Of a stretch of 64,000 nucleotides of DNA, positions 10,157 to 19,914 are shown in pieces (positions within the stretch are counted from its first letter, which is position 1; each line of letters starts with the position of its first letter). A model generated the notes under the pieces. That model saw only the letters and a program-made list of their open reading frames with translations, ran no database searches and had not been told where the DNA came from. The stretch lies in NCBI GenBank assembly GCA_009760885.1, contig CM019697.1:28822710-28886709 (forward strand), given 5' to 3'. The position numbers and the translations under genes were made by a program. Source of the stretch: Achatina immaculata. Taxonomy: Eukaryota; Mollusca; Gastropoda; Stylommatophora; Achatinidae.

Positions 10157-10745
10157 AAAACATTAGCCAGCACAAAACACTAGGTCTTATTACTGACCAA
10201 CATCTGACCTGGAACTCTCGTGTGCAGTCTAACAAAACTCATCGCGAAAAAAAGTATACCAGTCAGCCAAATTCAAGTACTTCGTCGATCAAGACAGAAG
10301 GAAGATATGCTACATATACAAACACATTTAGACTATTGCTCAACAATCTGGGATGGTTGCTCAGTATCAAATACAAAGAGGCTATGCTCACTTCAAAAGC
10401 GATCATTAAAGCTTATTAAAAAAAAAGATCAAGCACAAACAACTAACCAGCACAAACGTATCAAAATACTGCCTCTTAAGAACAGGTTCCTCTTCAACAA
10501 AGCCAAGTTGGCACATCAAATTCTTTCACGGCATGCCCCACCTTATCTATGGAACCTGTTTAAATTTAGCCCAAAAGTGCAGCCAACTCTTGAGCAACGT
10601 AAGTCTTTCAAAACCTAGGCGTGACCTTTACAAGAAAAGCTTTAGTTATTCTGCTGCTCATCTTTGGAATATCCTCCCATCCTGTATACAAAAATATAAA
10701 CTATACTCCTTCCTACAACTACAAACTTTTCCAATATCTATTTGA
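10157..10745 (+). pseudogene. CR1/L2/Daphne-like LINE: thumb and C-terminus
   Basis: Continuation of the same element in shifted frames. It includes HLDYCSTIWDGCSVSN and LCSLQKRSLKLI (the block after the palm that contacts the template-primer), then KILPLKNRFLFNKAKLAHQI, and finally SKPRRDLYKKSFSYSAAHLWNILP-like sequence ending near 10745. The order and wording are characteristic of the CR1/L2 group C-terminus. Confidence 0.75.
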
Positions 10746-11092
10746 TGTCGACTACATGCATACATGAATCGTAAAACTTAAAAAGTTATTTTAGACTGCT
10801 CTTACAGACACAGAACTCATTATTCTGAATAGTGAAATTTTTGTTTGGTAGATAGTCATTTATATGTGTATGTAGGTAGTCATTTATATGTGTATGTAGT
10901 CAGTCATTTATATGTGTATGTAGTCAGTCATTTTATGCGTATGTAGTCTCTTTATTGTTAATTATGTTTGTTATATGAACAGCATATTTGTAAAATGTCT
11001 GGAACAGTGAAAGTTGTATGATAAAGGGCAGAATGTCAGACAGGCCTGCGTGCCCCCCTTTTGAAATAAAGATCAATCAATCAATCTCCCCT
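10746..11092 (+). mobile_element. CR1/L2/Daphne-like LINE: 3' UTR with tandem units and tail
   Basis: The 3' UTR holds about four copies of a 24-bp unit (TAGTCATTTATATGTGTATG core) at 10848-10945. It ends with AATAAAGATCAATCAATCAATC at about 11065-11086. The (ATCA)n tail is the microsatellite-type 3' end usual for this LINE group. Confidence 0.8.
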
Positions 11093-11113
11093 CTCTCTCC
11101 CTCTTTCTCTCTC

Positions 11114-11144
<31 letters not shown>

Positions 11145-11145
11145 A
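11093..11145. repeat. CT-rich microsatellite
   Basis: A CT dinucleotide-rich tract adjoining the 3' tail of the LINE. Confidence 0.9.
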
Positions 11146-12060
11146 ATTTGAAAAGCTAATTTGAAAAAAAGCAAGAAACCAGCACACTGTCACAGAGCAA
11201 TGCAATCTGCTATAGAATACAATAAAAAGCTAATATAAACATAAGGAGAAAACAAAGTTAAAATTTATTTTTACAGATATAATTAAAACAAAAAGCGACC
11301 ATCAACTAAAAGAGCGACATGGCACTGCCACATTCCCTGACAGATGATAAACTGGAAGACTTGCGAATTAGTTTACCTTATATACGACCATCTAAGATTC
11401 GGATGGGCTGGAAGTTTCTCGAACATCATGAGTCCAAGATCTCAGTCATATCCACAACCTTCTAGAAGATCCCACCTCCACCCCTAGGCCCTACCCCCAT
11501 GCGGTTGGTAGTTGATCAACCACTGTATGGGCGCTTTCTTTTATGAAATAAACACTCTGACCATTTTTTAAATGGACGCTCAAGCGAACAATAGTAGGTT
11601 GTCTTTCGTGAATCAGATATATGCTCCGTGTGTCATGTTTCTCGTTATCAATGCCAACGGTTCGGCATCTCAGCACATATAACGTCATCGATTTGTATGC
11701 GCTGACCTTTGTGTGTCACGCCCGACAATCCACAGCAGGCATAAATATCACGGGAGTTACTTTCCTTCGTTTATTGGGGATATTGTTTGAATCATTCGGT
11801 TTCGATTCCACCCCAACCACCCAGGCTCCCTTGGGGATCATAGGGATGATCTAATGCACAAGATGCAGTTTCCAGACTGTAAGTCATATATATGCCAAGT
11901 TTGGTTGAAATTGCTCCAGCCGTTCCGGCGTGATATATATATCCCTATATGCCTCCCTAAAATATTTTTGTGTTTGCGTGTATTTGTATACATGTATGAA
12001 TATGTGTAAGTATGCATTTGTATATGTGTGAATGTCTATATAATGTGTATGTGTATGCAT
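11146..12060. other. Unassigned repetitive sequence
   Basis: No coding signal. At 11895-11935 lies CCAAGTTTGGTTGAAATTGC followed by TCCAGCCGTTCCGGCGTGAT. This string type recurs in many invertebrate transposon ends, so part of this stretch is probably repeat-derived, but I cannot name the family. TG-rich sequence follows to 12060. Confidence 0.4.
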
Positions 12061-13207
12061 ATAGGGAAAGTATCAAATAATAAGCGACGAGATGGAAAGA
12101 ACGGGGATACACATTTTGAGAATCTGCGAACATCGATAGAAAGGATCAGGACACTTCAAGAGCTAGAATAATGGTATGTTTATATAGTCTGGTGGAGAAT
12201 TAGGAGGAAAGAATGGAATGGCTTTTACTTCGACACATTAACATCAAAAGCAGTATTAGGTTACAGTCCAATAAGTGATAGAATCCTCACTATCAGACTT
12301 AATAAAATGACGTAGAGAAATGAAGACGCAATGGAAAGTGACAAATAACAACAAAGAGGAATGTAAATCTTTAACAAAAGAAGTAAGAAGAAACATAAGA
12401 AAATACAAAAAAGACATTTTTTACATACAAGATTGTTGTGAAAGAATAGAATGACATCAGAAGTGTGGAAGAGATAGTGAAATGTTTAGAAAAATGAAGA
12501 CATTGATGAAAAATGTCAAACCTAAGCTAAGTGTAATTCGTCACAAGATGGGAAAGATCTTAACAGAGACAGAGGAAATTCTAGAAAGATGGAGGAATAT
12601 GCAGAGGAATGTATGAAACAACTGACTGTGAAAGGAGAAATCAACAGTGTGCATTATTATTGGAGGAGAAAAAACCCGAACCGACAATAGACGTTTTATG
12701 GGCAATAAAGACTCTGAAAAATGGTAAATCACCAGGATGTGATGAGATGAAAGCTGAGCTTATTAAAGCAGCAGGAAAAGAATGTGCAACGATATATCAT
12801 GCACTATGTAAAAAGATGCGGCATTCGGGTATTTGGCCAAAAGAGTGAAAAAGAACTGTATTCATACCACTGCCAAAAACATGTAACTTGAAATTATGCA
12901 CAAACTACAGAACTGTTGCCCTGATTAGTCATGCGAGTAAAATTCTGTTAAAAATCATAATGAATAGACTTGGTAATAAAATAGAATAAGTCAATATGGT
13001 TCAAGCTGGTTTCAGGCAAGGAAGAGGATCAAGAGATCATGTATTCAATAATAAGATTAATAATAGAGAAATGCGAGAATTTAATGCGAAGAAACCTAAA
13101 TTGATGACAACTGGCAAAACAAATAAGGAAGCTGAAATGTATATCAATGAGGAAAAATTGGAAGAGGTGAATACTCGTAGTTTTGAATATCGTGGATAAT
13201 TACTAAC
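12061..13207 (+). mobile_element. LINE-A copy 1, 5' portion (endonuclease and RT remnants)
   Basis: A decayed LINE-A. At 12178-12305 is YSGGELGGKNGMAFTSTH-like endonuclease sequence with VIESSLSDLIK-type decay. An internal deletion joins it to the linker (MKTQWKVTNNNKEECKSLTK) at 12318. RT fingers (VLWAIKTLKNGKSPGCDEMK, at 12690) follow, then CTNYRTVALISHASKILLK and VQAGFRQGRGSRDHVFN, after which a second deletion jumps to NAKKPKLMTTGKTNK. Many stops. It is interrupted at 13208 by a mariner and resumes at 15131. Family: endonuclease/RT LINE without visible RNase H, clade uncertain. Confidence 0.8.
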
Positions 13208-13300
13208 TGCGAGGGTCATACCGAAAGTCGTGAGCAAAGTTTTTTTTTTAAATCATAATTTATAGATAGAGAAAATATAAATGTATCACTGTAACTTGTA

Positions 13301-14515
13301 ATGTAGAAACTAAGGGAAAAAATAGAAACGGCGTTATTATTTAACGATTACACAGTTGTGACGTTTCGGCGCGAGATTTTAACAAAAACAAACAATAAGG
13401 ACGAAGAGCCAGAGAGAGGAGACAAAGTACAGATTCACATTAATTTGATGATAACAAAACAATAAAAGATTTAAAAATTAATGAAAAATTGCAAATGACT
13501 TACCTCAGCTTCTAGAACAGCATAGAACCAAAATCGCCTTTTTTGTTCTTTAGAATACAAACACCGGTTACGATGTAAAGAGAACGTTCGTTCTGAAAGG
13601 TGGAAAACTGTGCATGATTGAGTGTGGAAAATGTTAAGAGACAAGGATGCGCACAGAAGGAGCAGAGAATTATTCCAAGAACAGGGATGACTGGAGAGCC
13701 CCTATCTATGGCAGATGCTCTTAAGGGAGTGAAAGGCGATGATGATGATGATGGTAGTGAATGGACAGGGATTTGTGGTGTTTGATAGCAGATGATGGTA
13801 CGGAATGAATGACAATCTATTTAGGAGAAGGTGAAATGAATGATTATGGTTATGGTAGAGGGATAATAATGTGATGGTGCGTGATGGTACTAAACTATGT
13901 GCAACAAGTGAGAATGAGTATAATTATGGAAGATTATGTGTAGCTGAATAACGAGTTCAAACCATGTGGTTCCAGAGTCCCAAAGTCCTGAATTTAGCGG
14001 TTCTCATTCGTTAGGCAGCTTGTGTCATCTGCATGACATTGTTTGATGGCTGTTATCAGACAATCAGATTTTCCTCTATAGTTGGGGGCATTAAAATGAT
14101 TAGGGACCTGTTTCGAAGCTGGGTGATATGCGGTCCCATAGTCTAAGGTCAGTTTAACCAATAAAAGTTATCCTGGATCTTTTTGCATACGATTACATAT
14201 ATTACATTACGGGATTCAAATGTAAATCCCTCATGGAGAGTCAGGATAGTTTTAGGAAAGGTGATTGTTTTCGTTTTCCAAACTACTGGGCAGGTAAAAT
14301 AGCGAGGGTGGTTAAATTTTCTAGTTCCTTAAGTGGCTGTGGAGGAGGATGTCCTTGAGATTTGGCTCATGCTTGTATGCTAATAGGGGTGGATCAGAGA
14401 AGATGTCAAGGGTGTCAGGGTCGAGTGGCAGATAATGATAAAGAGTTTTTCTTAACCATCTGACCTCTGGATGGAAAGGCAGTACTAACTTAACTCTGTC
14501 AGATGAGGTACCAGG
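13301..14515 (-). mobile_element. Divergent PLE copy (5' truncated, decayed)
   Basis: Minus-strand PLE with the 3' tail at its left end (GTAGAAACTAAGGGAAAAAA at 13303) and a decayed hammerhead-like region at about 13360. A UTR follows, then GIY-YIG endonuclease and Cys-linker remnants with many frameshifts. The final open piece (14515-14321) reads SSDRVKLVLPFHPEVRW and LLAYKHEPNLKDILLHSHL. It is clearly more diverged than the copies at 47 and 58 kb, so it is an older subfamily or insertion. Confidence 0.8.
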
Positions 14516-15003
14516 CTTCTTTTCTTGGTCTGCAAGTTTGAAAATACCCTCCCGGTAGAATTCCGTTCCATTTGACCGAAGGAACAGACACACTGCTTTC
14601 TGGCCGTTTGGACCAGAGGGCACAAACTTTTCTATAGTCTAGGGTTTCAATCATTTCCTGTACTGCATTATGTCCTATTCCAAGAAGTACAGCGATTTCA
14701 GATACTGTGACACGTTTGTCTTATTTAATGATGTCGTCAACTCTTTCCACGTTGGAGGCAGCTCGAGGGCGACCGCTGCGAGGCATATCTTGGATGTTCG
14801 TGTTTCCTTCTTTGAAATGTTTCACCCACCCCTTAACACTGCTAGCACTCATACAAACATCTTCATAAGCAAGTTGACGTGTTTGGTGAATTTCAGCAGC
14901 GGGGATTTCCTCTTTAATGAGGAATTCAAAACAGCACGATGACGAAACGAAACTTCAGCACCCTCCGTTTTGTTTCTGCTCCTAGTGGTCACTTGGCACA
15001 TGA
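14516..15003 (-). pseudogene. mariner transposase, internally deleted
   Basis: Reading from 15003 leftwards: a start with MCQVTTRSRNKTEGAEVSFR, helix-turn-helix sequence in shifted frames (VLNFLIKEEIPAAEIHQTR-like; VKGWVKHFKEGNTNI-like), PRSGRPRAASNVERVDDIIK-like sequence, and a second HTH with VSEIAVLLGIGHNAVQEMI. After about 14640 it jumps to the extreme C-terminus FLRSNGTEFYREGIFKLADQ. The whole DDE/D catalytic domain is missing, so it is inactive. The termini match the transposon's inverted repeats at 13210 and 15130. Confidence 0.8.
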
Positions 15004-15130
15004 TGGTGACGTCATGTGACCTCTAGATGACGTACAAATGATGCAGTTAAGGTGAGACGTTAATATTTTTTTCAGTCTATAATTTCTGATTTTAAAAAAA
15101 ATTTCCTCACAACTTTCGGTATAACCCTCA

Positions 15131-15496
15131 TAATAATGGAGATACAATGATGGAAATTAAAAGGAGATCATCTGTCGCTCTTCAAAACACTAAGGAAGCT
15201 GTGGAGAGAAGCAAAACTGCAATAATAAGATTTTAAATGGTATGCATCTTTCCATTACCAACATATGCACGTGAGACCTGGACACTTAACACATAAATTA
15301 GAAACTAATAGGTGCCTTTGAATGTAAATGCTACAGAAGAGTTCTTCAAATATTATGGACACAAAAAAGAACAAATATATCTACACTACAAGAACTTAAT
15401 ATTCAAGAAGGCTGGCTAGTAAAGAGGATTAAACAGAGAAAACTTAAATATTTTGGACACATTAAACGTAATGAGAATTTAGAGAAGATCTTCTTG
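15131..15496 (+). mobile_element. LINE-A copy 1, 3' portion after the mariner
   Basis: Continues the LINE-A reading interrupted at 13208: EIKRRSSVALQNTKEA, then FECKCYRRVLQILWTQKRT, STLQELNIQEGWLVKRIKQR and LKYFGHIKRNENLEKI. It stops at about 15496, where the opposing LINE-A piece begins. Confidence 0.85.
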
Positions 15497-15680
15497 GAAT
15501 GGTCATTAATTAATTCATTTCCATGTCCCTCGCGGAACTTTGCCTCCCTAACAGCACTCATGTAGGCCTCTCGGTTGTGAGCAAGACAGACTGCTTCTGA
15601 TGCATCCATTTGCAGATCATCAACGACGTCTTGCAGCCATTTTCGCCTTGGTCTTCCTTTCTTTCTTGGAGGGGTACATA
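15497..15680 (-). mobile_element. LINE-A 3' terminal fragment, opposite orientation
   Basis: On the minus strand this encodes the C-terminal KGRPRRKWLQDVVDDLQMDA and EAYMSAVREAKFREGHGNE of LINE-A. It ends in the (ATTA/GAAT)-type tail at 15497-15512. It faces both neighbouring LINE-A pieces. Confidence 0.85.
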
Positions 15681-15689
15681 ATGTGAAAA

Positions 15690-15850
15690 TAGAAAGAGGG
15701 GATGAACAAGGCAAAGATGGTTGCAAGACATCGCTGATAATCTGCAAATGGATACATCAGCAGCAAGGTATCTTGCTTACAACCGAGAGACCTACAGGAG
15801 TGATGTTAAGGAGGCAAAGTTCCCCAAGGGACATGCAAATAGCCGACTGA

Positions 15851-15853
<3 letters not shown>
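15690..15853 (+). mobile_element. LINE-A 3' terminal fragment
   Basis: Plus-strand piece with RWLQDIADNLQMDTSAA-like sequence and ETYRSDVKEAKFPKGHANS, again the C-terminus of LINE-A. Its tail runs straight into a (TA)n tract. Confidence 0.85.

Positions 15854-15854
<1 letters not shown>

Positions 15855-15898
<44 letters not shown>
15855..15898. repeat. (TA)n microsatellite
   Basis: A TA dinucleotide tract lying exactly at the 5' truncation point of LINE-B copy 1. Confidence 0.95.
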
Positions 15899-15901
<3 letters not shown>

Positions 15902-16639
15902 AAAGATATGCAAGATAAAATAAACAAGTTAACCCAGAATGCAAACAACATAGGACTAAAGATCAACGTAGGAAAGACAAAGTTAATGAAGCAAAATGTG
16001 AACAACAGAAATGTACTCAGAGTAGATAACAAGTTAGTGGAGGAGGTCAACGAATTTGTATACCTTGGCAGCAGAGTAGTAGAAAATGGAGACAGCACAG
16101 AGGACATCAACAGCAGACTTACTAGAGCAAACCAGGCTTTTGCAATGCTACAGAATATATGGAAATCAAATAAACTAAGCATAAATATGAAAATCAGGAT
16201 ATTTAAGAGTAATGTTCTAAGTGTACTACTCTATGGAAGTGAATGCTGGAAAATCACCAAAACCATAGAAAACAAGTTGAATTCTTTCCAGACTAAATGT
16301 TTACGTAGAATTAAAAAAATATTTTGGCCAAACACCATAAGAAATAACATCTTATTGGCAGAAATGCAGATGAAACCACTGACAACAATTATTGAGGAAA
16401 GACGCTGGCGATGGTTGGGACATGTGCTCCGAATGACTGACAACTCACTACCAAAAATAGCACTAAGATGGACATCACAGGGGAGCAGAAGTAAGGGTAG
16501 ACCAAAAGAGACATGGAGAAGAACAACAGAAAGGATGTTGAGCAATAGAGGGCTCACCTGGGCAAGAGCAGAAAAAAAGGCGAAAGACAGGCATTTGTGG
16601 AAAACCCTTGCGGAAGCCCCATGTGCCCTGGGCACTTAA
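15899..16639 (+). CDS. LINE-B copy 1: reverse transcriptase C-terminal half (5' truncated)
   Basis: An uninterrupted 246-codon frame from HKDMQDKINKLTQ to the natural stop after EAPCALGT. It starts just after the catalytic FADD motif (absent here) and keeps the template-handling region GLKINVGKTKLMKQN, VNEFVYLGSRVVENGDS, the VLLYGSECWKITK block and the C-terminal RRWRWLGHVLRMTDN and GRPKETWRRTTERML segments. The 5'-truncated copy has no start codon of its own; the upstream Ile-Tyr run is translation of (TA)n. Only about a dozen substitutions separate it from the copy at 52090-52730, so the family moved recently. Endonuclease/RT LINE group, clade uncertain. Confidence 0.9.
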
Positions 16640-16648
16640 GGTTCAGAG

Positions 16649-16685
<37 letters not shown>

Positions 16686-16740
16686 CATGTATGTATGTGT
16701 ACTATAAACGTGTGTTACATATATATATATATATATATAC
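16640..16740. repeat. LINE-B 3' end followed by (TA)n/(TG)n
   Basis: After the stop the element ends AGGTTCAGA and passes directly into (TA)n, (GT)n and a second (TA)n. In the minus-strand copy at 52880 the same end runs into (GA)n instead. Confidence 0.85.
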
Positions 16741-16778
16741 TGTTAAAAAGACACGCAACAAATGCAATTTTGCGATTT

Positions 16779-16818
16779 AAACTGAAGTTTGCTGATCAGA
16801 CAAAGGCAAATTGCCTGA
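16779..16818 (+). ncRNA. Possible second hammerhead-like motif
   Basis: CTGATCA is followed after a few bases by the hairpin AGGCAA/TTGCCT, then GAAAC and GTTC. The order matches hammerhead core - stem II - GAAA box, but the G8 position is C. No PLE coding sequence adjoins it. Weak call. Confidence 0.25.
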
Positions 16819-17050
16819 AACGTTCACCTGGACATCAACTTCGCGTGCTAACCTGAATTGTACTCATCAGATGATTCATGAGCACAGAAAAGCGACACTA
16901 GTCAAAACAGCATTTTTGACAATAACTCATGGCAGGTTCACGAGAATCCCATGAAACTTACTGAACACAAAACTCAATGATCATGTTATTGAATGGCTAT
17001 AAAAGATTGACGTTTCTCGAATCAATTCATTTAAAAATTCAGTGCGCAAG

Positions 17051-17620
17051 TATGGCTAATCTCGCTATAGAACAACGACTCGTCATCATTAGACGTTTAC
17101 AGACTGGACAGTGTAGTAGCCAGACAATTTAATGTGGTTAGAAGCACCATTAGTCGCCTTTGGAGACGATTTCAAGAAACTGGGTCAGTTGCAGGCCGGC
17201 CGCGCAGTGGAAGACCCATAATCATAATTCCTGCCGAAGACTGCTTCATACGGCTTGCGTCACCTCAGGAATCGATTTATATCTGTGTCCTCAACAATCC
17301 AGTCAATGACAGCAGCTCGTCGAATTTCGGATCAAACGATCAGGAACCTGCTGCACGACGCTGGTCTGTGGGCTATAAGACTCTACAGAGGTCCTGTTCT
17401 TACGGACCGCCATAGCCTGAACCGACTGCAGTGGGCGAACCAGCATCGTCAATGGACGGACCGTTGCGAATGATTGTAGAAGGATTTGGTTTAGTGATGA
17501 ATCATTCTTTCTGCTCCAGTGACTCGATAGACGGAAAAGAGTTTACCACAGAGTCCATGAGCGCTACGCCCAGAACTGCGTGGATGAGGCTCCTCCATAT
17601 GGTGGTGGACGTGTAATGGT
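17051..17620 (+). pseudogene. Tc1-type transposase, N-terminal half, frameshifted
   Basis: Broken frames give ANLAIEQRLVIIRRLQTGQC (first helix-turn-helix), VVRSTISRLWRRFQETGS and RPRSGRP (second HTH and the linker). RISDQTIRNLLHDAGLWA and LQWANQHRQWT follow, then a catalytic-region WFSDES, whose Asp would be the second acidic site. The piece ends at YGGGRVMV near 17617, just before the VWGG block. It matches the Tc1 group of Tc1/mariner transposases, which excise and reinsert at TA. The remainder appears at 19275. Confidence 0.8.
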
Positions 17621-17756
17621 GTAAACCTAGCAAGTGCTAGATCTACAATTTGTGACAATTTAGGGAGGGGACAAGACCAAAAGCCAGCTGAAACCAACAA
17701 ATCTATGGCTAATGTACTATCGTACTGGGTGGCCAGGCAAGGCTCAGATCCATATC

Positions 17757-17805
17757 ATTTATTATCCACACTACATATTTAACATATATAGTGTGGATAA
17801 TAAAT
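17757..17805. repeat. Short inverted repeat (17-bp arms)
   Basis: ATTTATTATCCACACTA at 17757-17773 and its reverse complement at 17789-17805, separated by 15 bp. A partial third copy of the arm follows near 17820. It lies at the boundary between the Tc1 half and the LINE-A insert. Confidence 0.8.
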
Positions 17806-17834
17806 GTTGATTGATTTAATTTATTATACACACT

Positions 17835-18369
17835 ACATATTTAAATCTATCGCTCTTCAGAAAATAAAACAACTAAAGAATCTGTGGAGAGGAGCAGACA
17901 GAACTACAAAAATAAGATTTTTAAGGACATGCATCTTTCCCATCGCAACATATGCCTGTGAGACCTGGACACTTAACAAAACAGCTGAGAAACACATAAA
18001 TGCCTTTGAATGTAAATTCTACAGAAGAGTTCTTCAAATATTGTGGACACAAAAAAGAAAAAAAATATCTATACTACAAGAGATTAATATTGAAGAAGGC
18101 TGGCTAGTAAAGAGGATTAAGCAAAGAAAACTTAAATATTTTGGACACATTAAACGTCATGATAATCTAAAGAAGACCGTATTGGAAGGATACATAATGG
18201 GAAAAGAAAGAGAGGAAGACCAAGGCGAAGATGGTTGCAAGACATCGTTGAGGATCTGCAAATGGATGCATCAGTGGCAAGCCGTCTTGCTCACAACCAA
18301 GAGGCTTACAAGAGTGCTGTTTCAGAGGCAAAGTTCCACAAAGGACATGCAAATGAATGAATGAATGAA
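17835..18369 (+). mobile_element. LINE-A 3' fragment with (AATG)n tail
   Basis: 5'-truncated LINE-A encoding QKIKQLKNLWRGADRTTKIR, CETWTLNKTAEKHINAFECK, FYRRVLQILWTQKRK and YFGHIKRHDNLKKT. A frameshift lies near 18215. The end is GCAAATGAATGAATGAATGA at about 18350-18369, the microsatellite tail of this family. It lies between the two halves of the Tc1 transposase. Confidence 0.9.
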
Positions 18370-18689
18370 CATATTTAACATCACAACAGACATTGCATAC
18401 ACAGGACGTCAGTATGTATAATCAAGAGTGTAAGCATGACATCAATATAATGTATGACCCTCTAAGTATCAACTGAAATCATGTGAGCCCAATTAGCCTG
18501 CGCTCTCCTGGCCTTCATATGCATATATATACATTCATATCAATTGTGCCATCACACTTATTATTAACATTGCATCTACTGCTGCTCTTATGAAACTCGC
18601 ATTTCTCCCGTATCACCAGGTGCTATTGCACTTTTGCACTTGCAACAACTGCTGCCATGATCCACCTCCTCATACTACCATATCTCCAT

Positions 18690-18895
18690 TGTGCTAATGC
18701 ACTGAATATCACAACATTTCTCCCTCTTGTGCTAACGTATTGACTTATCACACATATCTCCCCCTTGTGCTAATGCACTAAATTATCACACATGATAATA
18801 TCTTACATATCTTACTCCCATATACAGGAATTACCATGTGCTAATGCACTGGATATCTCAGCATATCTCCCTTTTTTAGGAATTACCATGTGCAC
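18690..18895. repeat. Degenerate tandem repeat around GTGCTAATGCACT
   Basis: The core GTGCTAATGCACT recurs (18692, 18767, 18838, plus a diverged one at 18731). Each copy is followed by a variant of ATATCACAACAT and TCTCCCNCTT. Spacing is irregular, about 35-75 bp. No coding signal. Confidence 0.6.
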
Positions 18896-19274
18896 TGATT
18901 GTGCAGCTGCGACTTCCATGTTAGGTATCTCCTGATACCAGTGACATCCATGCAAATGAAACATGATGTGTGCCAATCTAAATATATAATGAATATCATC
19001 AGGAATCAGGGAATCTTCATACAAGACGAGAATGACATCATCCACAGCACGTTATGATTTCACATTACATTATCAAACCATGTAAGATCGGCTGGGGCTA
19101 AGTATTACGATAATCATAAGCACAGACGAAACGAACTGAAGCCCGCCATCTTTCCTCTAGATTGTCTCCCCTTAGCAATGCTTTTCCTCGCTATATATAG
19201 AGTCATTCCACCCCCAGATTACGTGAACGGCGACGCTCTGTCTACTTCATACACCAGTTGGCTTCGAATGGCCT

Positions 19275-19760
19275 TTTACACTGGTGTGGGGTGTGGGAGA
19301 CGATCAACTTTATGGGAAGAAGTGATATGGTGCAAATTGAAGGACTCCCAAATGCCCAACAATATGTTGCTGAAATTCTTCGTCCTCATGTCCTTTCACT
19401 TCTGCTGCACCAGGTCGAATTTTCAAAATAATGCTCGACCTCATGTGGCACAACTCACCACCCATTTCCCCGCTGACAATGTCTAGACCATTCCGTGGCC
19501 ATCCATTTCATCAGACATGACCCCAATAGGACACTTATGGGATGAATTCAACTGACAAGTCTGCAACCAATCTCCGACACTTGTCTCTTGCACTGTGGGA
19601 AGAGTGGGCAGCCATCCCACAACAACAGATCCAATGGCTAATCGGATCCATGTCAAGAAGATGTCGTTCTTTGATACAGGCCAGCAGAGGCCATACATGT
19701 TACTGAAACAGAGGCCTCAGTCACAATGAATAAAAGTTCAAGCCAAATTTAATGAACATC
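19275..19760 (+). pseudogene. Tc1-type transposase, C-terminal half, frameshifted
   Basis: Begins with a decayed VWGG region and continues MVQIEGLPNAQQYVAEILRP and HVLSLLLHQ, then NNARPHVAQL (the second catalytic Asp region, normally DNARPH; the Asp has become Asn). IPWPSISSDMTPIGHLWDEF (final acidic region) and the C-terminal tail follow to about 19720. Together with 17051-17620 it makes one transposase split by about 1.65 kb of inserted sequence. Confidence 0.8.
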
Positions 19761-19914
19761 ATTTCACTGTTAAAGTCTTAAAGTTTCTTCATGCCAAGAT
19801 TGAAATTATGTAAAAAATTACATAAAATAAAATTCTGATACAAGTTTAAAATTTGGTGTCCATTACAACTACAGTAGTGTTGCGTTTCTTATTTTGAACA
19901 GTGTATATATATAT

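Larger units (their letters stand above)
13210..15130 (-). mobile_element. mariner transposon inserted in LINE-A, itself interrupted by a PLE
   Basis: The ends are inverted repeats of about 50 bp: GAGGGTCATACCGAAAGTCG from 13211 against GAGGGTTATACCGAAAGTTG reading back from 15129. The right end is followed by TA (15131-15132); the left is preceded by TG at the same target position, a likely mutated TA. Without the insert the LINE-A sequence reads continuously, as in the copy at 22970. The transposase lies on the minus strand and is internally deleted. PLE sequence occupies about 13301-14515. Confidence 0.85.

Noticed and set aside
15899..16182. Minus-strand hydrophobic open frame as a membrane protein (also at 16231, 52139, 52891)
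   Set aside because: Antisense of LINE-B; the same hydrophobic reading appears opposite each copy.
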